DNA of 21,734 nt from assembly GCA_963205465.1 (NCBI GenBank), contig CAUJKG010000262.1, positions 1 through 21,734 on the forward strand, written 5' to 3'. The stretch's first letter is position 1. Every line of letters starts with the position of its first letter. The notes below the pieces were generated by a model, which was not told the DNA's origin, ran no database searches, and saw only the letters and a list, made by a program, of their open reading frames with translations. The position numbers and the translations under genes are program-made. This DNA is from Pseudomonadota bacterium (GTDB lineage: Bacteria; Pseudomonadota; Alphaproteobacteria; Rhizobiales; Xanthobacteraceae). Of the stretch, positions 15,798 to 21,734 are shown one piece after another.

Positions 15798-15818
15798 CAT
15801 TTACGCTTTAAGCAACGC

Positions 15819-16157
15819 TTACTTGGAAGTAGCGACCTTGGTGAAGGTGTTCTCGAGCGGCTTGTAAGCAGCCTTGGCGAGATCGCCATAGAGTTCGCCG
15901 AGCTTGGTGGCCTGCGCAACGAAGGCTTCGTAGGAATTCTTGAAGTACGAGGTCTGTACTTCGATGGCCTTGTCGAGCGACTTGGCGCCAAGAAGCTTCT
16001 CGAACGCAGCCGAACCCTCTTCAAACGACTTCTTCGAATAGTCGGCAAATTCGACCGCGATCGCCTGGGCGTTCTTCTGGAAAGACGCAAAGCTCTTCGC
16101 AGCGAGTTCGGCGTTGTCTTTGCTCAATTTCTGAAACTCTTCAAATTTCTCAATCAT
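15819..16157 (-). CDS. phaP: Phasin (polyhydroxyalkanoate granule-associated protein)
   Basis: A 112-residue, helical, alanine-rich and lysine-rich protein of the Phasin_2 type, which coats polyhydroxyalkanoate granules. Typical segments are MIEKFEEFQKLSKDN at the start, FADYSKKSFEEG, KLLGAKSLDKAIEVQTSYF, and YGDLAKAAYKPLE near the end. The amphipathic helices carry no signal peptide or membrane span. An ATG four codons upstream (16169) is the alternative start; 16157 has GGGGA placed correctly and fits the family N-terminus. It has its own promoter with two TGC-N3-GCA palindromes and a strong terminator, so it is a single-gene unit. It shows that the organism probably stores PHA; no pha synthesis genes are nearby. 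Confidence 0.9.
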   Translation of the reverse strand: MIEKFEEFQKLSKDNAELAAKSFASFQKNAQAIAVEFADYSKKSFEEGSAAFEKLLGAKSLDKAIEVQTSYFKNSYEAFVAQATKLGELYGDLAKAAYKPLENTFTKVATSK

Positions 16158-16472
16158 GGTAGTCCCCATAAAGCAGCCCCGCAGGGGCGTAGCTGTCCTA
16201 GACTGTGTGGCGATGCATTCGCGCGCCGCTGACTGCCTAATTAGTGCACTGCACAATAAAGTCAACAAGAATATTGCATCGCAATAATTAAGCAATTTTC
16301 ATAAAATTAGCCGGATTTCCCGGGAATTACTGCACCGCAAACGGCAGCTTTACTGTTTCATAAGGCCAAACCCGTAGTTTCGGGGGCTTCGGGTGCCCTC
16401 GGCAGAGGCACCTACACTGGCAATCGCCGGCAGGGGTCACACCTCCGGCCTCGGAAAACACGGGACGGGCGT
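16158..16472. other. Divergent intergenic region between phasin and carboxypeptidase
   Basis: About 315 bases. The left half is the phasin leader and promoter, including a short GCCCC-GCA-GGGGC hairpin (16176-16188) near the phasin ribosome site. The right half should carry the carboxypeptidase promoter. I see only GC-rich imperfect stems there (near 16392-16411 and 16426-16460) and no convincing promoter. Confidence 0.45.
16238..16286 (-). promoter_or_regulatory. Phasin promoter with paired TGC-N3-GCA operators
   Basis: On the minus strand TTGACT (16265-16260) and TAATTA (16243-16238) are 16 bases apart. GTGC-ACT-GCAC (16244-16254) fills the spacer next to the -10. TATTGC-ATC-GCAATA (16272-16286) lies just upstream of the -35. 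The centres are 30 bases apart, close to three helical turns. PhaR/PhbF repressors of PHA granule genes are reported to bind TGC-N3/4-GCA type sites, so PhaR control is a reasonable inference. Confidence 0.6.
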
Positions 16473-18275
16473 ATGAGTGTCGCGTTTTGGCGAAACCCGC
16501 ATGGGAAGCGGGCCGCCGTGGCAGTCGCCGTAACGCTAATCGGCGCATTTTTTCTCATTTCCACGACAACGGATGCCGACGCGCGGCGGAAGCGCGTGCG
16601 CCACTCCGGCGCGTGGCAGGCGGGGTTTGCTGCGATCGTAGTCGACGCCAAGACCGGAAAGGTCCTGGACGACGAGAACCCGGACGCCCTCCGCCACCCC
16701 GCTTCGCTCACCAAGATCATGACGCTCTACATGCTCTTCGAGCAGATCGAACAAGGTAAGGTGACGCTGAAATCGCGTCTCGCGGTATCAGAATACGCCT
16801 CCGAACGTCCGCCGTCGAAACTCGGTCTTCCGGAAGGCACCACCATCGCCGCCGAAGACGCGATCAAGGCCCTCGTCACGCGTTCCGCAAACGACGTCGC
16901 TGTCGTGATTGCGGAACACATCGCCGGCGACGAAGAAAAGTTCGCCACCCTGATGACCCAGAAAGCCCGCGCGCTCGGCATGAGCCGCACCGTGTTCAAG
17001 AACGCGTCCGGCCTGCCCGACCGCGAACAGGTTACGACAGCGCGCGACATGGCTACCCTCGGCCGTGCGATCCAGGACCGCTTTCCCTCGCTCTATCGCT
17101 ATTTCTCCACCCGCTCTTTCGTGTGGCGCGGACGCGTGATCGCGAACCACAACCGCCTGCTCGGCCGCGTCGCCGGTGTCGACGGCATCAAGACGGGCTA
17201 CACCAACGCATCCGGCTTTAACCTCGTGACCAGCGTTCGCCACAAGAACCGTCACATCGTGGCCGTGGTGCTCGGCGGCCGCACCGGCGCGTCGCGCGAC
17301 CACTACATGCGCGAGCTGATTTCCGACAATCTCGACGACGCCTTCACCGGCAGGCGTACAGCTCCCCTCGTCGTCGAAGCGCCCACCGCCAAACCGCAGC
17401 GCGTCGCACAGGTGCAGCAGCCCGCACGGCCCGAGAAAAACACCCAGGCCGAGAAGGACAAGAAGGAAGAAAAAGAGCAGAAGCCGCGCGTCGTTCGCGC
17501 AGCCCAGCCGAAGCAGCAGAAGATCGTCGTCGCCGGATCGAAAGAGCCGATCCGTCCGATCGCGGTCAAGACCATGCCGGTCGATGGCGAAGGCAAGATT
17601 CAGAAGACAGCGAACGCAAGCCTCTTCGCGTTGCCCTTCTCCAATTTCAGCGTCGCCCACGCAGTGCCGACGCAGATGACCGGTAGCACCGGCGAACAGC
17701 GCCCGGTCGTGGTCGCCGAAAACGCGCCCGAAGCCCCCGCCTCGGCGCAGGCCGAAGTCGTCAACAACGAAACCAAGCCGCAGCCGCTTGCGGAGACCCC
17801 GAGCGCTCCCACCCAGGAGCTGAGCGAAACCGAGGAGCTCGAGATCGAGGCCCGCGTGCTCGCCGCCGTGCGCAACGAAAACAAGGAAGACGCACTCTCG
17901 ATCGCTCCTGAGGCGAAGAGCAAGCTGCGCAAGCATCAGGTCGCTTCGACCGCCAGCATTCCCACGGCAGTATCCAACGCGGTGACGAACAACGAAGACA
18001 ACGGCGACCCCGTCCCGCCCGCGGCAAAGACCGGCTGGTCAATCCAGGTCGGCGCCTATCCGAATGCGAAACAGGCGCGCGAGCGGCTCGACGAAGCCAA
18101 AGAAACCGCCGCTGCCCTGCTCGGCAAGACCAGCGCCTATACCGAGAAAGTATCGAAAGGTTCCAATAACCTTTTTAGGGCACGGTTTGCCGGATTTCAG
18201 ACCGAATGGCAGGCGCGCCGCGCCTGTCAGAAGCTGCAGCGCAGCCACTTCGACTGCATCGTAGCGAAGAACTAA
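16473..18275 (+). CDS. D-alanyl-D-alanine carboxypeptidase with SPOR domain
   Basis: A 600-residue periplasmic penicillin-binding protein of the peptidase S11 family that trims the terminal D-Ala from peptidoglycan stem peptides. An N-terminal signal/anchor helix covers about 15-31. The three active-site motifs are S78-L-T-K81, S138-A-N140 and K240-T-G242. After the catalytic part (to about 295) comes a low-complexity Ala/Pro/Glu/Lys-rich linker of roughly 225 residues. A C-terminal SPOR domain spans about 522-600 (GWSIQVGAYPNAKQAR...FDCIVAKN) and should bind denuded glycan at the division site. The S11-linker-SPOR layout is known in alphaproteobacteria, and the protein is long because of the linker. 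An extended open frame opposite the linker is a compositional shadow. Confidence 0.94.
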   Translation: MSVAFWRNPHGKRAAVAVAVTLIGAFFLISTTTDADARRKRVRHSGAWQAGFAAIVVDAKTGKVLDDENPDALRHPASLTKIMTLYMLFEQIEQGKVTLKSRLAVSEYASERPPSKLGLPEGTTIAAEDAIKALVTRSANDVAVVIAEHIAGDEEKFATLMTQKARALGMSRTVFKNASGLPDREQVTTARDMATLGRAIQDRFPSLYRYFSTRSFVWRGRVIANHNRLLGRVAGVDGIKTGYTNASGFNLVTSVRHKNRHIVAVVLGGRTGASRDHYMRELISDNLDDAFTGRRTAPLVVEAPTAKPQRVAQVQQPARPEKNTQAEKDKKEEKEQKPRVVRAAQPKQQKIVVAGSKEPIRPIAVKTMPVDGEGKIQKTANASLFALPFSNFSVAHAVPTQMTGSTGEQRPVVVAENAPEAPASAQAEVVNNETKPQPLAETPSAPTQELSETEELEIEARVLAAVRNENKEDALSIAPEAKSKLRKHQVASTASIPTAVSNAVTNNEDNGDPVPPAAKTGWSIQVGAYPNAKQARERLDEAKETAAALLGKTSAYTEKVSKGSNNLFRARFAGFQTEWQARRACQKLQRSHFDCIVAKN

Positions 18276-18347
18276 AAAACCCAAAGACCGGAACAATCCG
18301 GCGAGAGGGAAGCGTCACTCGAACGAAGCGTAAGCGTTGCGTGGAGT

Positions 18348-19055
18348 CTAGTGATGTCGGCGAAGCAGAATTTCCTTGGCCTCGTTCACACGGGCCGCGA
18401 GGTACGTGGATCCACCCTGGTCGGGGTGGAGCTTCTTCATCAAAGCCCGGTGCGCGCGTCGGATTTCCGCGTCGGTGGCGCCCGGTTCAAGCCCCAGGAT
18501 CTGATGCGCCTCTTCTTCGGTCATCGGGCCATGGCGCGGCGGCTGTCTGCTCCCCGCACCCAGGTCTTCCTCGACGTCTTCACGCCATCGGGGCGCCCGG
18601 CGGTCGAGATAAGCTTCGAGTAGCGCGCGGCTTTCGTCGTCGAATTCTCCACGCAGCGTCAACAGCGTCGGCGGGTCAAGCGCGTCCAGCGGCACATTCT
18701 CGTATTTTCCTTTCAGGATGCGGCCACGCATTTCGCCACTGTCGTGGTCGAGCTCCATTTCGAGAAACTGCGCACGCACGCGCGACACCTGCCCGCTTTT
18801 GCGCTGGGTACGTTGCGTCCAGTTCGCCGGCGCCTGAATCCATTTCAGCAACGAAGCGCCGAAGAAACCGAGCGGTACGGCGAGATAAAACTGTCCGCGG
18901 AAGGCCAGAAAGGCTGCAAGCGCCAGCGCGCCGTAGCCTCCCGCAGTTCTGACGAGTTTCGCGATTTTCTTCGGATCGCTTGAAGCGAGCACACGCGCGC
19001 CGAACAAAAACAGAAGCAGCACGGCAAGGCCGAGCAATAAAGTAGGAATTCCCAT
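18348..19055 (-). CDS. Membrane-anchored J-domain protein
   Basis: A 235-residue protein with an N-terminal membrane helix (3-22), further hydrophobic segments at about 39-70, a charged middle region and a C-terminal J domain (178-235) with the H210-P-D212 motif that stimulates DnaK ATPase. The J domain is at the end and compact, ending with NEAKEILL, so the layout resembles Pam18/TIM14-type or DjlA-like proteins rather than DnaJ. The J domain is predicted on the cytoplasmic side. The start codon overlaps the stop of the VWA gene by one base (TGATG), so the two genes are coupled and likely act together; the shared client is unknown. Confidence 0.88.
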   Translation of the reverse strand: MGIPTLLLGLAVLLLFLFGARVLASSDPKKIAKLVRTAGGYGALALAAFLAFRGQFYLAVPLGFFGASLLKWIQAPANWTQRTQRKSGQVSRVRAQFLEMELDHDSGEMRGRILKGKYENVPLDALDPPTLLTLRGEFDDESRALLEAYLDRRAPRWREDVEEDLGAGSRQPPRHGPMTEEEAHQILGLEPGATDAEIRRAHRALMKKLHPDQGGSTYLAARVNEAKEILLRRHH

Positions 19056-19789
19056 CAGCGCATCTGCTCGATCAGTTTCACGGCCCCCGCCCCTCCGCGC
19101 CTGGAAAGGTCGCGAAGCGCCTTGTGGCCGCCGGCTGCGAAAGCCGCCGCTGCGCGAAGAAGCTCACGAAGCTCCGACGCTGCCCCCGCATCGAATGGAC
19201 ACCACGCTCCCTTGGTAAGCCGGGCGATCTCGCGGAAAGCATTCTCCGCGATCGGATCGCGGCCTTCCTGGAACAGAAAAGCAGGAATTCCGAGCAGCCC
19301 GAGTTCGCCCGCCTTGGCGCAAAGATCGTCCACCGCTTCTTCCATGGCGTCCCCGACATAGACGAGCGCGTCGATCTTCGCAGATTTGCTTTCGGTCCTG
19401 ACATGATCGAGCACGCGCCCGATCTGGGTATGTCCGCCCTGACAGGATATGCCGGCCATGATCTCGCCGAGCCGCGACGGATCGGAATTCCATTTCGAGG
19501 CGCGGCATTCGCGCAAGCCCCGGAAATAGATCAGTTGCACGTCGAGACCGCCGATCGCGCCAGTCTCCTCGAACATTTCCGCCTGCAGCTTGCAGGCCAG
19601 ATCCCAGGTCGGCTGGCGACTCATGGTCGCGTCGAGCGCAAAAGCAAGCCTGCCGCGCTTACCATCCGTCCGTGGACCCAGCGTCCTCGCCTTCGCCAGA
19701 AAGGCGTCAATTTCCGCCCGTGCGGAGGACCGCTCTTCGGGCAACTGGGTGTCTGCGATCGTCGGGCGTCTGTCCTTGGTACCGGCCAT
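19055..19789 (-). CDS. VWA domain protein coupled to the J-protein
   Basis: A 244-residue soluble protein with a von Willebrand A-like fold. The metal-site motif D-A-T-M-S (in FALDATMSRQ) is intact; VYVGDAMEE provides a second acidic strand end. There is no signal peptide or membrane helix, so it is cytoplasmic. The N-terminus (about 1-45) is charged and looks flexible. It is the upstream partner of the J-domain protein (TGATG overlap) and is divergent from panC. I do not recognise a named function; cytoplasmic VWA proteins often work with chaperones or AAA+ enzymes in complex assembly, which fits the context but is inference. Confidence 0.8.
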   Translation of the reverse strand: MAGTKDRRPTIADTQLPEERSSARAEIDAFLAKARTLGPRTDGKRGRLAFALDATMSRQPTWDLACKLQAEMFEETGAIGGLDVQLIYFRGLRECRASKWNSDPSRLGEIMAGISCQGGHTQIGRVLDHVRTESKSAKIDALVYVGDAMEEAVDDLCAKAGELGLLGIPAFLFQEGRDPIAENAFREIARLTKGAWCPFDAGAASELRELLRAAAAFAAGGHKALRDLSRRGGAGAVKLIEQMR

Positions 19790-19846
19790 GGCTACTAGAT
19801 CGGGTGTTTCGGCGGGAAGCGCAACAGGCAGCCGCTAAGGAGCCTC

Positions 19847-19876
19847 TTGGCGGACGGAAAGTCCTTTTGCTATCAG
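19847..19876 (+). promoter_or_regulatory. Possible panC promoter
   Basis: TTGGCG (19847-19852) and TATCAG (19871-19876) are 18 bases apart and lie 31 bases upstream of the panC ATG. Both boxes are imperfect, so this is a weak call. Confidence 0.3.
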
Positions 19877-19907
19877 TCCCGCCCCTCAGGTCCGAAGGAG
19901 AGCGGCG

Positions 19908-20774
19908 ATGGCAAAGACAGCAAAACACAAGCGTCCGCGCGTGGTGAAAAGCGTCAAGGCGCTGCGGGACGCGATGTCGGACTGGCGCAAGCGCAAACTT
20001 CCGATCGCCCTCGTTCCCACCATGGGCGCGCTGCACGCCGGACACATCTCGCTGGTCGATCTCGCCAAGAAATCGGCGAAGAAAGTCGTGGTCTCGATTT
20101 TCGTGAACCCGACCCAGTTCGGGCCGAACGAAGATTTCTCGCGCTATCCGCGGACCCTCGAAGCCGACCTCGACAAACTCACGCAAGCGGGCGCCGACCT
20201 CGTCTTCATGCCGGATGCAAAGGAAATGTATCCAGAAGGCTTCTCGACCATGCTGACGCCTTCCGGTCCGGCCGCCGTCGGGCTCGACGATAAATTCCGC
20301 CCCGGACATTTTTCCGGCGTGGCGACAGTGGTAGCGAAGCTCTTCACTTCGGTCATGCCGGACATCGCAATCTTCGGCGACAAGGACTATCAGCAGTTGC
20401 AGGTCATCAAGACCATGGCGCGCGATCTGCATCTGCCTGTGAAGGTCATCGGTGCGCCGGTCATCCGCGAAAAGGATGGCCTCGCCCTCTCGTCCCGCAA
20501 TGTTTATCTCTCGGCCGCAGACCGCGCCGCGGCCCCGATCCTGCACAAAACCCTCAAGCAATCTGCGAAGGCGATCAAGCAAGGCGAAGCAGCGGATGCA
20601 GTACTCGCGCGCGGTCGCGAGCAAATCGCTGCGGCCGGATTCAAAATCGACTATCTGGAACTGCGCGACGCCGCTACTTTGGCACCGGCTCCTGAAGACA
20701 AGAAGTCGAAGAAACGGCTCCTGGTCGCCGCCAAAATCGGAAACACAAGGCTGATCGACAACATCGCGGTGTAA
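19908..20774 (+). CDS. panC: Pantothenate synthetase
   Basis: A 288-residue ATP-dependent ligase joining pantoate and beta-alanine to make pantothenate, the precursor of coenzyme A. Motifs are PTMGALHAGH (37-46, the HIGH-type nucleotide site), FVNPTQFGPNEDFSRYPR, GDKDYQQL and the KMSKS-like LALSSRNVYLS. A strong ribosome site AAGGAG sits seven bases before the ATG. The N-terminus is slightly extended and basic (first 12 residues). panB and panD are not beside it. Its TAA is directly abutted by the stop of the small membrane-protein gene on the other strand. Confidence 0.97.
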   Translation: MAKTAKHKRPRVVKSVKALRDAMSDWRKRKLPIALVPTMGALHAGHISLVDLAKKSAKKVVVSIFVNPTQFGPNEDFSRYPRTLEADLDKLTQAGADLVFMPDAKEMYPEGFSTMLTPSGPAAVGLDDKFRPGHFSGVATVVAKLFTSVMPDIAIFGDKDYQQLQVIKTMARDLHLPVKVIGAPVIREKDGLALSSRNVYLSAADRAAAPILHKTLKQSAKAIKQGEAADAVLARGREQIAAAGFKIDYLELRDAATLAPAPEDKKSKKRLLVAAKIGNTRLIDNIAV

Positions 20775-20984
20775 CTACCGATTGGGCGGATCGACCGTGA
20801 AGAAGCCGAAATAAATCACGGCAAATGCAATCACGACCAGCGCGATCCCGATCGTAAGCACCCAGAACATATTGCCCTTGGTCTCGCCCTGCCGGGCCTT
20901 ATTGGTCGGCAGCGTGACCGGATCAGGCATATCCGCGACGTTCTTTTCCGGTTCTTCGTAGTCGGCGCTGGCGCGTTGGGCCAT
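20775..20984 (-). CDS. Small single-pass membrane protein, unknown
   Basis: A 69-residue protein with a charged N-terminal half (about 38 residues, Glu/Asp/Pro-rich) and one clear transmembrane helix (39-62), ending in a short polar tail (TVDPPNR). GGAG in the right place supports the ATG at 20984. I do not recognise a family. It lies in the same direction as DUF1489 but about 60 bases after it, and its stop touches the panC stop. Confidence 0.7.
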   Translation of the reverse strand: MAQRASADYEEPEKNVADMPDPVTLPTNKARQGETKGNMFWVLTIGIALVVIAFAVIYFGFFTVDPPNR

Positions 20985-21047
20985 GGGGCTACTCCATTCT
21001 TTTCCGTGAAGGGAACGCAGCAGCGCGAGTTTGGTTTCAGAGTTGCT

Positions 21048-21482
21048 TCAAAGCAGACCCATCTCGTTGAGCTGACGGCGCATATCTTCGGACATCGCAT
21101 CAGCGCCTTTCGCTCCCTTGGCGAGGTCTGCCGGAGCCTCGTTTGCTTTAAGATAACGCCAGCCCTGAAACGCGCTGCGCGGCTTCGGCATCACCGTCAC
21201 GAGCTTGGGTTCCATCACGATTCGGCAGCGCTTGATCCCTTCCTTGTCGGAAAACGGCCGGAGATCGATCAATTTTTGCCGGCACGAGATGACGCCTTTG
21301 ATGACCCAGTAGAGCGATCCGCCCTTGAGCTCCGCCTTCCGTTTCGGCGTCTGCAACGTTCCGTGAAAAACGCGCGGCGTCTCGCCTCGCGCCTTCTGCT
21401 CGCGAAGCCGCTCCTTCTGCCATTGGGCCAGGTCCTCGATCGAGGCGGCGCCGACGCAAAGCTTGATGATGTTGAGTGCCAT
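21048..21482 (-). CDS. DUF1489 family protein
   Basis: A 144-residue soluble protein of the DUF1489 family, widespread in alphaproteobacteria and of unknown function. The N-terminus MALNIIKLCVGAASIEDLAQW and the centre GGSLYWVIKGVISCRQ, then GIKRCRIVMEPKL, are typical of the family. The ATG at 21482 is used because the upstream extension is unlike the family and overlaps the preceding gene. It begins 13 bases after the stop of the next gene upstream, so they may be one transcript. Two cysteines (C67 and C86) are conserved-looking. Confidence 0.85.
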   Translation of the reverse strand: MALNIIKLCVGAASIEDLAQWQKERLREQKARGETPRVFHGTLQTPKRKAELKGGSLYWVIKGVISCRQKLIDLRPFSDKEGIKRCRIVMEPKLVTVMPKPRSAFQGWRYLKANEAPADLAKGAKGADAMSEDMRRQLNEMGLL

Positions 21483-21495
21483 GGGCGGACGAGGC

Positions 21496-21734
21496 TCACT
21501 CGTCTGTGCAGAATCCCGTGTACTGGCCGAAGACGGGGCTTCCGAGCACGCCGCCATGACGGGAGTGCACGGCCGGATACGTCCCCGTCGTCGCATCCTT
21601 GTCGTACACCGTGGTGAGGTTGAGGAAACCCTCGTTGACGACCTCGATGAAATGGTTGGCGTTGATGGCGCGCACGACGCTGAGCTTGCCGGGCGCGGCC
21701 TCGCGCGAGGCCTTGATGGTCGCCGTCTGCTTCT
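21496..21734 (-). CDS. C-terminal part of an unrecognised protein, cut by window edge
   Basis: An open frame of 78 codons plus stop enters from the right edge on the minus strand and ends at TGA (21498-21496). No start lies within the window, so the gene begins beyond 21734. The visible part reads like a folded domain, with strands such as KLSVVRAINANHFIEVVNEG and LNLTTVYDKDATTGTYP, then HSRHGGVLGSPVFGQYTGFC at the end. Its codons have the G/C-rich third positions of the neighbours. I do not recognise the family. It sits 13 bases before DUF1489, suggesting an operon. Confidence 0.6.
   Translation of the reverse strand, partial: KQTATIKASREAAPGKLSVVRAINANHFIEVVNEGFLNLTTVYDKDATTGTYPAVHSRHGGVLGSPVFGQYTGFCTDE

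Noticed and set aside
16788..17936. 382-codon open frame on the minus strand opposite the carboxypeptidase
   Set aside because: It lies entirely opposite a motif-rich gene, has no family likeness and is leucine/glycine-rich as expected from the reverse of the Ala/Glu/Lys linker; a GC-bias shadow.

Overview
The window looks like chromosomal core DNA from a high-GC alphaproteobacterium of the order Hyphomicrobiales (Rhizobiales), probably near the Bradyrhizobium/Rhodopseudomonas/Xanthobacteraceae lineages. The evidence is a PleD-DivK pair, the 55-residue cysteine-free L33, EipB (DUF1849), DUF3572, DUF1489, the clpS-clpA pair, a Phasin_2-type phasin and an intergenic palindromic element of a type I recall from these genomes. 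No phage, plasmid, insertion sequence, CRISPR, rRNA or tRNA signal was found.

Layout. Positions 1-3151 hold the 3' end of rnr (RNase R), a DUF983 zinc-ribbon membrane protein and a NUDIX hydrolase, joined by ATGA overlaps; rpmG follows with its own promoter and a strong terminator. A 300-base non-coding stretch separates this from divK-pleD on the minus strand (3512-5260). DUF3572 (+) and eipB (-) converge and overlap at their stop codons. A RidA-like protein and a glycerophosphodiester phosphodiesterase form an ATGA-coupled pair, followed by a palindromic repeat, a FemAB-like acyltransferase with an unusual N-terminal insert, and a HIT protein. azlC-azlD and clpS-clpA lie on the minus strand. 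An orphan TadG-like von Willebrand A protein (14376-15746) follows, with no tad/cpa cluster nearby, then a phasin gene (-) and a D-alanyl-D-alanine carboxypeptidase with a long linker and a SPOR domain (+). The right part holds a VWA protein plus membrane J-protein pair (-), panC (+), a small one-TM protein (-), DUF1489 (-) and the C-terminus of an unrecognised protein (-) running off the edge.

How genes work together. DivK and PleD are partners in the polar cell-cycle/c-di-GMP circuit. ClpS delivers N-degron substrates to ClpA, whose ClpP partner is elsewhere. EipB, the SPOR-domain carboxypeptidase and possibly the VWA/J-protein pair act at the envelope. The phasin implies storage of polyhydroxyalkanoate. 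No clearly new multi-gene system is visible. The most interesting signals are regulatory: a pair of TGC-N3-GCA half-palindromes 30 bases apart on the phasin promoter, a hairpin that sequesters the ribosome binding site of the TadG-like gene, a duplicated cysteine motif inside that protein, and convergent genes whose stop codons interlock on the same tetranucleotide.
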